Numbered from the stretch's first letter, positions 1-6,378 are shown. The stretch: 25,506 nucleotides of DNA from JACRPI01 sp964385055 (GCA_964385055.1 CAYLMH010000020.1:1-25506), one strand, 5' to 3'. Numbers and translations are program-made. Notes: generated by a model not told the origin, from the sequence alone.

Positions 1-14
1 TCGGGAGCGGGGAT
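1..14. repeat. 14-bp direct repeat, left copy (TCGGGAGCGGGGAT)
   Basis: The sequence TCGGGAGCGGGGAT at the left edge recurs exactly at 1501-1514 in the same orientation. The two copies bracket the small ORF and the nucleotidyltransferase/HEPN pair. It could be a target-site duplication, an attachment-site core, or a shared piece of two related small RNAs. The window begins here, so any longer match leftward cannot be seen. Confidence 0.6.
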
Positions 15-29
15 TAGATACCATGTCCG

Positions 30-59
30 AGTCCGCAATTGGCTTGGACTGGTTTTTTT
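30..59 (+). terminator. Hairpin followed by T-run
   Basis: A 5-bp stem AGTCC (30-34)/GGACT (46-50) is followed by seven T residues at 53-59. This looks like the end of a plus-strand transcript entering from the left. Archaeal termination relies mainly on T-tracts, and the T-run here is convincing. The stem is short, so the hairpin may be incidental. Confidence 0.4.
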
Positions 60-82
60 CTTCGAAAGAGCGTATGTGAAAA

Positions 83-238
83 ATGACAACACAAACATTT
101 GCTGCAATCACAAAGCCGTTAAAGCAAGCAGCGCAGAAAGTAGGAATGAAAGAAAGCGATGTTCCTGAGCTTGTTGCGCGTTTTCATGAGAAGAAGAGAC
201 AACGAGGAATCCTAAAACTCTCCAATCGCAATCAATAG
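83..238 (+). CDS. Hypothetical 51-aa protein
   Basis: This short reading frame runs from ATG at 83 to TAG at 236-238, with a GTGA four bases before the start. The product begins MTTQTFAAIT and is lysine/arginine-rich at its C-terminus (HEKKRQRGILK). No domain is recognised. In-frame upstream sequence has a stop (TGA at 77-79), so it is not simply the tail of a longer frame. It sits just upstream of the nucleotidyltransferase/HEPN pair but in front of that pair's own promoter, so it is probably transcribed separately. It could be a remnant of a larger gene or a cargo gene of the accessory module. Confidence 0.4.
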   Translation: MTTQTFAAITKPLKQAAQKVGMKESDVPELVARFHEKKRQRGILKLSNRNQ

Positions 239-274
239 TTTCTCATGTCCTTGACAAGTTTTCTCACCAAAACC

Positions 275-304
275 TTTATATATCATTAATGGATAATGTT
301 ATCC
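275..304 (+). promoter_or_regulatory. TATA box and palindromic operator of the MNT/HEPN operon
   Basis: A TATA box (TTTATATAT, 275-283) lies 26-34 bases before the ATG at 309, predicting a leaderless transcript. Between them is a perfect palindrome, GGATAA-TG-TTATCC (291-304), and a third half-site GGATAA at 311-316 inside the first codons. Such a site across the transcription start is a good candidate operator for the HTH domain of the first gene product. Confidence 0.6.
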
Positions 305-308
305 AAAA

Positions 309-878
309 ATGGATAATAGACTAAAGATCATTAATTATCTTGGAAAACACATTGAAAAATCCTTCACCATGCTTGAATTAAGTAAAGCAACAAAAATACC
401 ATATGCGACATTCTATAGAACAATACAAGAAATGACTGATTTAATACTCTTTCAAACTGTTGGAAAAGCAAAAACAGTCACGCTTCACACACAAAATGCA
501 GAAGTGAAATCGTATTTAACGATCAGTTCAGCAGAAGAGAAAAAAGAATTTTTAGAGAAGCAGCCAGTCATAAAAAAGATAGTTGGAGAATTGAACACAA
601 CTGATATCGTTGTCTTGTTTGGAAGTTTCGCAAAAGGTACTGAAAGAACAGCTTCTGACATTGACATCTTAGTTATCAACAAAAAAGGAGAAAAATCACT
701 CTCATTCTCCAAATATGAACTTTTATTCAAGAAGAAGATCAACCCTATATTTATCACAAAGTCAGAATTTATAATGATGCTTTATGAGAAAGAGGAGAAT
801 GTGGGGAAGCAAGTATTAGAAAATCATATAATCCTGAACAATTCTGAACTCTTTTGGGAGTGTGTGCTTCATGGATAA
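309..878 (+). CDS. HTH-fused minimal nucleotidyltransferase (MNT-type antitoxin)
   Basis: A 189-aa protein. Residues about 5-65 look like a winged-helix/HTH domain (TMLELSKATKIPYATFYRTIQEM). Residues about 95-150 form a Pol-beta-superfamily minimal nucleotidyltransferase with the signature GSFAKG (105-110) and the two metal-binding aspartates in SDIDILV (116-122). In MNT/HEPN toxin-antitoxin systems the nucleotidyltransferase acts as antitoxin, and in MntA/HepT it AMPylates the HEPN toxin. The next gene encodes a HEPN protein and overlaps this one by 8 bases, so the two are surely cotranscribed. The fused HTH suggests the antitoxin represses its own promoter through the palindrome at 291-304. 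The start is supported by the TATA spacing. Confidence 0.85.
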   Translation: MDNRLKIINYLGKHIEKSFTMLELSKATKIPYATFYRTIQEMTDLILFQTVGKAKTVTLHTQNAEVKSYLTISSAEEKKEFLEKQPVIKKIVGELNTTDIVVLFGSFAKGTERTASDIDILVINKKGEKSLSFSKYELLFKKKINPIFITKSEFIMMLYEKEENVGKQVLENHIILNNSELFWECVLHG

Positions 879-1389
879 CTACAAGGAATTATTTACTGAG
901 TATCTCAAAAATGACAGAATAACTGCATCCAGGAACATCTTTAAAATCAAGCTCTTCCTGAAAAAAGGAGAAAACAGTCTTCAGATTGCAAGGCATATCA
1001 AAGACATAAAACCACAAAAAGGAGAGCCAGAAAAACTTTATTGGAACTATTGGGCAATCACTGTTTTTTATTATTCTATGCTCTACTGTGCGAAAGCACT
1101 TATTCTTACTAAAGGATATGAAGTGCATGACCATGATGCAGCAGAAGTTGCATTGGGGTATCTCTGTATTCCAAACCAAATAGAGAAAGAAGATTTGGAG
1201 ATATTAAACCAATCTCATAAAATTTTTGAGGATGAATATGTCAAATACTTTGAAGAAGCAAAGAGAGAAAGTCATATTGCAAGATATTCTGCAATCCAAA
1301 CATATACAGAACGACGGCTTCAAGAAATGTTTGAGAACGCAAGGAAGTTTGTCAGTAAAGTCTCTTTGATAATAGAAGATTGGAAATAA
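871..1389 (+). CDS. HEPN domain protein (UPF0332-like), putative toxin partner of MNT
   Basis: A 172-aa, all-helical protein starting at the ATG at 871, inside the last codons of the nucleotidyltransferase gene. A TGT-TTC-ATG extension from an alternative start at 862 is less likely. The core reads NYWAITVFYYSMLYCAKALI (about 59-78), then an H-D-H segment, then ARYSAIQTY and a C-terminal helix ERRLQEMFENARKFVSKV, the layout of UPF0332/HEPN proteins. The usual HEPN RNase motif Rx4-6H is not evident. The closest match is RESH (132-135), spaced too tightly, so catalytic activity is uncertain. Pairing with an MNT gene is the strongest evidence for a toxin-antitoxin role. Confidence 0.75.
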   Translation: MDNYKELFTEYLKNDRITASRNIFKIKLFLKKGENSLQIARHIKDIKPQKGEPEKLYWNYWAITVFYYSMLYCAKALILTKGYEVHDHDAAEVALGYLCIPNQIEKEDLEILNQSHKIFEDEYVKYFEEAKRESHIARYSAIQTYTERRLQEMFENARKFVSKVSLIIEDWK

Positions 1390-1405
1390 CCATCATATAA
1401 CCTTC

Positions 1406-1437
1406 CTCGTCAGTAAAAGACCACAAATTATATATAC
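1406..1437 (+). promoter_or_regulatory. Orphan plus-strand promoter
   Basis: A TATA-like run ATTATATATAC (1427-1437) is preceded by CTCGTCAGTAAAA (1406-1418). No plausible coding start follows before the convergent vanZ-like gene. Transcription would begin near 1460 and could end at the T-run 1517-1521, giving a small RNA of roughly 60 nt. The upstream 13-mer recurs at 25168-25180 on the other strand, also before a TATA box. Confidence 0.4.
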
Positions 1438-1500
1438 TTCAACCACCATAATAACAAAAAGCAATAAGAAACAGTCACGAACACGACCCAGCGCATGCGT

Positions 1501-1514
1501 TCGGGAGCGGGGAT
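1501..1514. repeat. 14-bp direct repeat, right copy (TCGGGAGCGGGGAT)
   Basis: Exact second copy of the repeat at 1-14, directly before a run of T (1517-1521) and the 3' end of the vanZ-like gene. It marks the right limit of the accessory module that holds the MNT/HEPN pair. Confidence 0.6.
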
Positions 1515-1521
1515 CCTTTTT

Positions 1522-1893
1522 CTACAACAATTTCACAAACAAACTGCCCAGCATATTCCAGACCATATCCATCATACTAAATGACCGTTCTGCAATAAAA
1601 GACTGCTGAAGTTCATTCCAAAATCCGAAGCTGATACAGAAAATAATTGTTGCAGCTATTCCAAGATGACGATACTTTGTTTCTTTAATTGCCCGAAAGA
1701 ATAAGAATGCGAGCAACGCATACGCAAGAATATGTTCTATCTCATCTCCTGTCCATGCTCCTTCTGGAACAGGTTCATCTGTCACAACTCCCCGTATTGT
1801 CGGAAAGTCTGAAATCGTTGAAGAATAGGCAATCGCTCCTGCGTAGAGGAAGAGTGGTATGAGATAGAGAAGAATATATCGTTTTGCTTCCAT
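1522..1893 (-). CDS. VanZ-like membrane protein
   Basis: A 123-aa polytopic membrane protein with about four hydrophobic segments. It has the VanZ-family pattern: an acidic residue and histidine before a membrane helix (DEIEHILAYALLAFLFF, about 50-66) and, near the C-terminus, NELQQSFIAERSFSMMDMVWN with conserved E/Q, R, S, D and N. VanZ relatives are linked to teicoplanin resistance in bacteria, but most family members have no known function. A minus-strand TATA (1915-1922) lies 22-29 bases before the ATG, so the message is probably leaderless and monocistronic. Confidence 0.75.
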   Translation of the reverse strand: MEAKRYILLYLIPLFLYAGAIAYSSTISDFPTIRGVVTDEPVPEGAWTGDEIEHILAYALLAFLFFRAIKETKYRHLGIAATIIFCISFGFWNELQQSFIAERSFSMMDMVWNMLGSLFVKLL

Positions 1894-1956
1894 GGAAAGA
1901 TGAATTTTTAGGAGTTATATATGTTTTGTGAAGGAAAGAATCATTTTGATAAAAAA

Positions 1957-2070
1957 GCAAAAACAACAACAACGATGGCGGCCTACGGACAAAATTCTTT
2001 GAATTTTGTCCTACGGGGCACTCCGAAGGAGCCAACCCTCGCCCCGTCGGCGCCATATTGTTGTTTTTGC
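1957..2070. repeat. Multi-arm inverted-repeat element
   Basis: An outer 13-bp stem (GCAAAAACAACAA 1957-1969 / 2058-2070) encloses a second stem ATGGCG (1975-1980)/CGCCAT (2051-2056). Inside are a perfect 11-bp hairpin GGACAAAATTC (1987-1997)/(2001-2011) with a TTT loop, and a stem ACGGGGC (2013-2019)/GCCCCGT (2041-2047) that itself contains CTCC/GGAG. It fills most of the otherwise gene-free 1894-2203 interval. The function is unknown: a structured RNA, a palindromic mobile element or a REP-like sequence are all possible. Confidence 0.75.
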
Positions 2071-2075
2071 TAGTA

Positions 2076-2143
2076 AACGCACAAGGTCGAACGTTCCTGA
2101 GAGACCTTGTGCGTTAAGACGCGAGCATTTGTCGAGCGTCTTA
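2076..2143. repeat. Two tandem hairpins
   Basis: A perfect 13-bp stem AACGCACAAGGTC (2076-2088)/(2103-2115) with a 14-nt loop is followed at once by an 8-bp stem TAAGACGC (2115-2122)/GCGTCTTA (2136-2143). A T-rich stretch follows (2141-2158). Together with the element at 1957-2070 it makes about 190 bp of continuous base-paired potential between two minus-strand genes. Confidence 0.7.
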
Positions 2144-2203
2144 TTCTCTTTCTTTTTTAGATTACAACTTCTTAAAAAAATGAAATGAACTAGAAAAATA
2201 CCC

Positions 2204-3655
2204 TTATTTATCTTCTGCCTTCTTTCCTACTTTTACAGTGTTTGAGACAACTCTTGTGGACTGCTGCTTTTTATTCTTGAATCGAACAACTGCCGCAGGC
2301 AATTTATAGTCACCAACAATCTGATAAATAGAACTTACTTTGTATGTGATGATGCGCTCTTCATACGCTTCGACATGCGGAATATGCCACTGCAACACTG
2401 TTCCTGCTTTTTCATGCTTCAATATTTTTTCTGGCTTCATTGTTCCCAACTCGAAATGCTTCTCAATCTCCGCAACAGCTGGAATTTTATCTATGACTTC
2501 AACATCATCAATGAGTTTCATAGATCTATTTTTGATGTGCAGAAGAATTTTTAATTTGCTTTGCCCTTCTTTATTCGTATGCAAAGTCATTACTTCTTTC
2601 TTAATGACAATAGGGCTTCTGAATATGTAATACAACCATACTGCTCCTGCGAGCAAAATAATCAGATATAAAATTGGACGGTAATTGACTGAATAGGTAA
2701 CGAGCACAGGAACATCGACAGGCAATGTCACGCTTGTTTTATAGTACAACAAACCTTCCTCTTCAACAACCGCGCCGTCAGAATTTCCTCCTGTGAAATA
2801 CTGTTCAAAACTTGATGTTGCGAAGGTCAATTCTTTTGTGACCTCGCTATTTCCTTTGTTTGTGTACTCTGTTGTCTGCGTTGTCTTGAACAAAAAGCTT
2901 TTGGTTGGATATTGTATTTCCACAATATCTGCGTATGGAATAATCTCAATTTCTTTTCTTATAGGAGTAAATGCTTTTTCTCCCATAAAAACAGCAATTG
3001 TAAGAAGGTCTTCTGTTGGTGACTGCTGCGCATCATAATGAATTTCAAACAGCACACTCGCAGTGCCTAATGGACCAACAGTTGTTGTTTTTGTTTCATT
3101 ATAAAGATCACTGGTAAGTTGAACAGTGAGTTCTCCAACATCTAGGGGATTTTTGTTTTCAATTTCCAGCTTGACTTTCTGCGTTTGACGTGGGTCTATT
3201 TGTTCCTGCGCGTCAAGCAAAAAGTTTAATGCAGGAAGATAGCCTGTCAACGCGTCTGGGTTTTTAATGTGCAAAATGAGATCCGCGACTTCTTCTTCTC
3301 CTGTTTCAGAACGAATTGGAATCTGAATCGCGTATTTTCCAGATGAGATATATGGTGATGAAGGAGTTATAATAAGGTCAAACATCGTGTCTTCTACGCC
3401 ACTCACTGTAAATCCCGAAAGATACGAGAGCGGATCTGTTTCAAAGCTCCACTTTGAATCCAAGGTGAGGAGAATTTCTGCTTTTTCTGTTGACCTGCCT
3501 TCTGTTGAGACAACAAAGGCGTAGACTGCGGTTTCGTTTGGATAAATCGACGCTTCTTCTGTGTAGCTTATCTCAAGAGCACTGGTTGAAGGAAGAAACG
3601 AAAGCGCTAGAAGTGCTATAAGAAGAGACTGGACATATATTAAACTCCAACGCAT
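2204..3655 (-). CDS. Membrane-anchored surface protein with cytosolic C-terminal domain
   Basis: A 483-aa protein from the ATG at 3655. AGGTG lies 9-13 bases upstream and a TATA box at 3709-3718. A GTG seven codons further upstream is possible but gives a poorer signal peptide. Residues 1-26 form a signal peptide ending in the STSALE region. The extracytoplasmic part (about 27-320) is beta-rich, typical of archaeal surface proteins with Ig-like repeats. One membrane helix follows (about 327-345). A C-terminal domain of about 138 residues contains VIDKIPAVAEIEKHFELG and looks like the DUF11-type repeats seen in archaeal envelope proteins, although by topology it would be cytosolic. No enzyme motif is seen. 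The function is unknown, probably envelope structure. Confidence 0.7.
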   Translation of the reverse strand: MRWSLIYVQSLLIALLALSFLPSTSALEISYTEEASIYPNETAVYAFVVSTEGRSTEKAEILLTLDSKWSFETDPLSYLSGFTVSGVEDTMFDLIITPSSPYISSGKYAIQIPIRSETGEEEVADLILHIKNPDALTGYLPALNFLLDAQEQIDPRQTQKVKLEIENKNPLDVGELTVQLTSDLYNETKTTTVGPLGTASVLFEIHYDAQQSPTEDLLTIAVFMGEKAFTPIRKEIEIIPYADIVEIQYPTKSFLFKTTQTTEYTNKGNSEVTKELTFATSSFEQYFTGGNSDGAVVEEEGLLYYKTSVTLPVDVPVLVTYSVNYRPILYLIILLAGAVWLYYIFRSPIVIKKEVMTLHTNKEGQSKLKILLHIKNRSMKLIDDVEVIDKIPAVAEIEKHFELGTMKPEKILKHEKAGTVLQWHIPHVEAYEERIITYKVSSIYQIVGDYKLPAAVVRFKNKKQQSTRVVSNTVKVGKKAEDK

Positions 3656-3708
3656 ATTCAAACACCTGCACAGCACACACCACTTATGGAATTTTTTAGT
3701 GGAGCAAT

Positions 3709-3718
3709 CTATATATAG
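3709..3718 (-). promoter_or_regulatory. TATA box of the surface-protein gene
   Basis: CTATATATAG, palindromic, lies about 55-65 bases before the ATG at 3655. It predicts a leader of roughly 30 nt that contains the AGGTG ribosome-binding site. This is one of the minority of genes here with a leader. Confidence 0.5.
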
Positions 3719-3818
3719 TTTTTGTTTTTGATGACTACTCTAAAGAAAGAACCAAAAAGAGAGGTGGTCTGTTATTCTTCTTAACTCTTCTCTCTTACCA
3801 GTAGTAAACATCCACTAA

Positions 3819-3829
3819 TTTATAAATAA
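3819..3829 (+). promoter_or_regulatory. TATA box of the histidine kinase gene
   Basis: TTTATAAATAA lies 20-30 bases before the ATG at 3849, predicting a leaderless transcript. AGTAAAC (3802-3808) occurs just upstream. Confidence 0.5.
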
Positions 3830-3848
3830 TTATAGATCTCTCTTACAG

Positions 3849-4823
3849 ATGGAACAAGATTTAGAAACAACGCTTGTACATGCATGCACATTTCTTCGGC
3901 AAGCATTAGGTTCTCTTCCCGTCACAATAGAGAGTGATATTGCACTTTTAGAACAAGCACCTTCTCCTGAGACTCGCGCTCCGCATTTAGAGCATATCTA
4001 TAATTCTGCTGAACGAATACGAGACATTTTGACCGAAACAAGAGCAGCAGCAGCGACATATCCAGACGCTATTGCTGTCGCTTCACTTCGTCATGATTTA
4101 AACTCAAGCTTAACAATACTTCTTGGAAATGCTGAACTCTGGCAGGAAGATCCTTCCAACATAAGCTGTTTAGAAGGAATAAAAACAGGCGTGGCACAAT
4201 TAGAAATGTGGCTGCATATTGACACAGAAGAAGATATTACTGTTGGAAATCTTCTTGTTATGGTTGAACAGTTCTCAGAAAAAGAAATGAAAGAGAAAAA
4301 AATTATTTTTGATCGTCATGCGGGATATGACCTTGTTCGCGTTATTCCTTCATTCACTGTTCGCCGATTCTACCAAACAGTGCGAAACGCTGTCAAAGCA
4401 TGTCTTGATACAACAAAACCATACACAATAACCATGCGACCCTATCGTGAAGGAGATTATTGTGTTATTGAAATTAGTGACCATGGCATTGGAGTATATC
4501 CTTCTGTTGTCCAAAAAGCCGCACAAACTGCAGGAATCCTAGAAGAACAACCAACATTATATGATACCATTTGCCAGATTTTTAGGCCTGGCGTCAGCGG
4601 CTTTAAAGAGATGAAATTCCCTGGTCAAGGGGACGGCCTCAATAGCTCAGCGCTTGCCGCGCAACGGGGCAAACAAGATGTCACGCTTGAAACAACTATT
4701 TACGATCCTGAAGGAACTCTTATTACTATAAATAAAGAACATCCTCATGGATATGTTGATCCAACAAAAACAACTACTGGAACAACATTTCGCTATTATC
4801 TTCCTTTAGCTAAACGAGCTTAA
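3849..4823 (+). CDS. Soluble histidine kinase-like protein
   Basis: A 324-aa protein without membrane segments. A helical N-terminus leads to an H-box-like segment SLRHDLNSSLTILLGNAELW (79-98) with likely phosphorylated His82. The HATPase domain follows: N box with Asn180 in VRNAVKAC, G1 box DHGIGV (211-216), and a G2-like segment GQGDGLNSSALA (259-270). The C-terminus GTTFRYYLPL matches the last strand of HATPase domains. There is no PAS, GAF or HAMP domain before the H-box, only about 75 unassigned residues, and no response regulator next door. It may sense an intracellular cue or partner with a distant regulator. Confidence 0.8.
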   Translation: MEQDLETTLVHACTFLRQALGSLPVTIESDIALLEQAPSPETRAPHLEHIYNSAERIRDILTETRAAAATYPDAIAVASLRHDLNSSLTILLGNAELWQEDPSNISCLEGIKTGVAQLEMWLHIDTEEDITVGNLLVMVEQFSEKEMKEKKIIFDRHAGYDLVRVIPSFTVRRFYQTVRNAVKACLDTTKPYTITMRPYREGDYCVIEISDHGIGVYPSVVQKAAQTAGILEEQPTLYDTICQIFRPGVSGFKEMKFPGQGDGLNSSALAAQRGKQDVTLETTIYDPEGTLITINKEHPHGYVDPTKTTTGTTFRYYLPLAKRA

Positions 4824-4861
4824 TAGCAAGAAATGCATACTCTTCTGCATCTACAGCAAAA

Positions 4862-4869
4862 CATAAATA
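4862..4869 (+). promoter_or_regulatory. TATA box of the ROK kinase gene
   Basis: CATAAATA lies 23-30 bases before the ATG at 4892 and is preceded by GCAAAA, an acceptable BRE. It predicts a leaderless transcript and so favours the first ATG over the one six codons later. Confidence 0.5.
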
Positions 4870-4891
4870 CTCCTTTCTCTAGAAAGTCTTC

Positions 4892-5773
4892 ATGGACAAA
4901 CAACTTACCATGGGCATTGACATCGGTGGAACATCCATCAAAGCAGGTGTTGTAGATAAAGATGGAGAAGTGGTGAAACTGGAGCGTCTCAAAACGCCGA
5001 AAACAAAAGAAGAACTTGTTCACGCAGTCATCAACATTTCTAACTCCTTGTTTCAGGAATTTAAGCACCACAACATCAAAGGAATAGGGATCGGCTGCCC
5101 TGGTCCTCTAAACACAAAATACGGCGTTATTCTGAAATCGCCCAACCTCCCGCAGTTTACAGACATTGGTCATCCTATGAAAAATAATTTTGAGATTCCC
5201 ATTGTGTTTGAAAATGACGCAAATTGTTTTACGCTCGCAGAAGCAATCCACGGCGCGGGAAAAGAAGAGAATATTGTTTTAGGGATTACATTAGGAACTG
5301 GTTTTGGCGCAGGACTTTTAGTGCATAAAGAAATCTACAATGGCAAAGGAAACGCCCTTGAGATTGGTCACACGATCATCAAGCATGACGAAGAAGAACA
5401 GCTTCCTAACCTTGTACGCGGTTGTGTGGAACAGTATCTTGGAACAACAGGAATTTTGCACATCGCGAAAAGATATGATCTTGAAGTCAAAGAACCTCTT
5501 GATATTTTTCAACTTGCTGAAATGAAGAATGATAAAGCCTTAGAAGTATGGAAGATGTATGGATATTATCTCGGCATCGCGTTGACGAACTGCATTCATT
5601 CTTTTGATCCTGACATCATTGTGATCGGTGGTTCCATGAACCAGGCATGGACGTATTTTGAAGAAGCAATGCATCTTGTGATTGATGAACGCTGCATTCA
5701 AGAAAAACCTAAAATTGTTCGCGCGTCAGTCAAAGACGCAGGGATTGTTGGCGCGAGCTTGTTAATTCGCTAA
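4892..5773 (+). CDS. ROK-family sugar kinase (glucokinase-like)
   Basis: A 293-aa ROK protein, close to the usual length. It has the phosphate-binding DIGGT (10-14), the GIGIGCPGP turn (64-72), the catalytic Asp in ENDAN (107-111), the glycine-rich ITLGTGFGAG (132-141) and EIGH (157-160), which contacts sugar and metal. The zinc motif CxCGxxGCxE is reduced to RGCVE (176-180), keeping only one cysteine, so zinc is probably not bound in the usual way. ROK members phosphorylate glucose, N-acetylglucosamine, N-acetylmannosamine or allose, and the substrate cannot be fixed from sequence. A phosphoglucose/phosphomannose isomerase about 3 kb away is consistent with hexose use. Confidence 0.85.
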   Translation: MDKQLTMGIDIGGTSIKAGVVDKDGEVVKLERLKTPKTKEELVHAVINISNSLFQEFKHHNIKGIGIGCPGPLNTKYGVILKSPNLPQFTDIGHPMKNNFEIPIVFENDANCFTLAEAIHGAGKEENIVLGITLGTGFGAGLLVHKEIYNGKGNALEIGHTIIKHDEEEQLPNLVRGCVEQYLGTTGILHIAKRYDLEVKEPLDIFQLAEMKNDKALEVWKMYGYYLGIALTNCIHSFDPDIIVIGGSMNQAWTYFEEAMHLVIDERCIQEKPKIVRASVKDAGIVGASLLIR

Positions 5774-6288
5774 ATTTTTTTTGTTTTTAGAAGAACAGGA
5801 AACTCTGCATGAGCTGCGTCGCCAAACGCAAGAGAGCGCACTTCAGACATGTAGAAAAAGATGTGATGCGGAACAGTATCTCCCAGATTTAGTGTAAGCC
5901 CAGAAACCCTTCCTCTTTCTCCCGAATACATTTTTACTGCAAGAGCATACGGCAATCCATCATCACCAAATTCGAGGGGGAGCGGAAGAACAAAATCAAG
6001 CATGACAACTCCTTCTTGTGTGAGTGTTTCGATGTCTTGAAGATAATGATGTGGCCTGTATGTGTCTCTGCTTACACATGGAAGGTCTTTTTTTGCTACA
6101 TCAACTGCAACACCTACTTGAAATGCATTATATATCATATCTTCTTGTGTTGTTTTTTGAAGAAGACGAGCAATATTATTTGTTATTCCTACTACTGCGT
6201 CAATGTTTTCACGAACAAGTTCTTTATGAAGCGCATCAAGCGTTGCTGCAAGAGTTCTATTTCCTCGATACTGTTCCGCTACAATCAT
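5770..6288 (-). CDS. Hypothetical protein divergent from rad50
   Basis: A 172-aa soluble protein of unknown family. The ATG at 6288 is preferred because TTTAAA (6311-6316) lies 23-28 bases upstream. A frame open to 6351 would overlap the rad50 promoter. The product starts MIVAEQYRGN, has an alpha-helical N-terminal half and a beta-rich C-terminal half (VVMLDFVLPLPLEF, LPYALAVKMYSG), and has no membrane segment or obvious catalytic motif. Its stop codon overlaps that of the convergent ROK gene. Sharing a divergent promoter region with rad50 may hint at a repair role, but it does not resemble Mre11, NurA or HerA. Confidence 0.65.
   Translation of the reverse strand: MIVAEQYRGNRTLAATLDALHKELVRENIDAVVGITNNIARLLQKTTQEDMIYNAFQVGVAVDVAKKDLPCVSRDTYRPHHYLQDIETLTQEGVVMLDFVLPLPLEFGDDGLPYALAVKMYSGERGRVSGLTLNLGDTVPHHIFFYMSEVRSLAFGDAAHAEFPVLLKTKKI
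5774..5788 (+). terminator. T-tract after the ROK kinase
   Basis: A run of eight T, a G and five more T directly follows the ROK stop codon, the usual form of an archaeal intrinsic terminator. It lies inside the last codons (KTKKI) of the convergent gene. Confidence 0.5.
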
Positions 6289-6310
6289 ACAAGAAAGAAA
6301 TGTTTGAAAC

Positions 6311-6356
6311 TTTAAAAAAGTTCTGACACGACCATTGCATTGAAAAGCCATTTAAA
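6311..6356. promoter_or_regulatory. Paired TTTAAA promoters of the rad50 divergent pair
   Basis: TTTAAA at 6311-6316 is 23-28 bases before the minus-strand ATG (6288), and TTTAAA at 6351-6356 is 23-28 bases before the plus-strand ATG (6379). The identical spacing on both sides supports both start codons and predicts two leaderless, back-to-back transcripts. Confidence 0.55.
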
Positions 6357-6378
6357 GTCCGCACTCGTCACTTTTTTC

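Noticed and set aside
1..14. tRNA 3' end as attachment site
   Set aside because: The reverse complement of the 14-mer looks a little like a T-stem plus acceptor end, but no complete tRNA fold, T-loop consensus or anticodon arm can be built at either copy.
11..22. Possible 16S rRNA gene fragment (GGATTAGATACC)
   Set aside because: The match is confined to about 12-20 bases of the 790 loop and the flanking sequence is not rRNA, so no rRNA gene is called. It is kept only as a structural curiosity among the findings.
2006..2188. Plus-strand frame of 60 codons
   Set aside because: It lies across the inverted-repeat structures, has no start signal, and its composition is explained by the palindromes.
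6340..6378. N-terminal extension of Rad50
   Set aside because: The added 13 residues precede the standard MRIKSLKLQNIRSY start and would overlap the TTTAAA promoter at 6351-6356.
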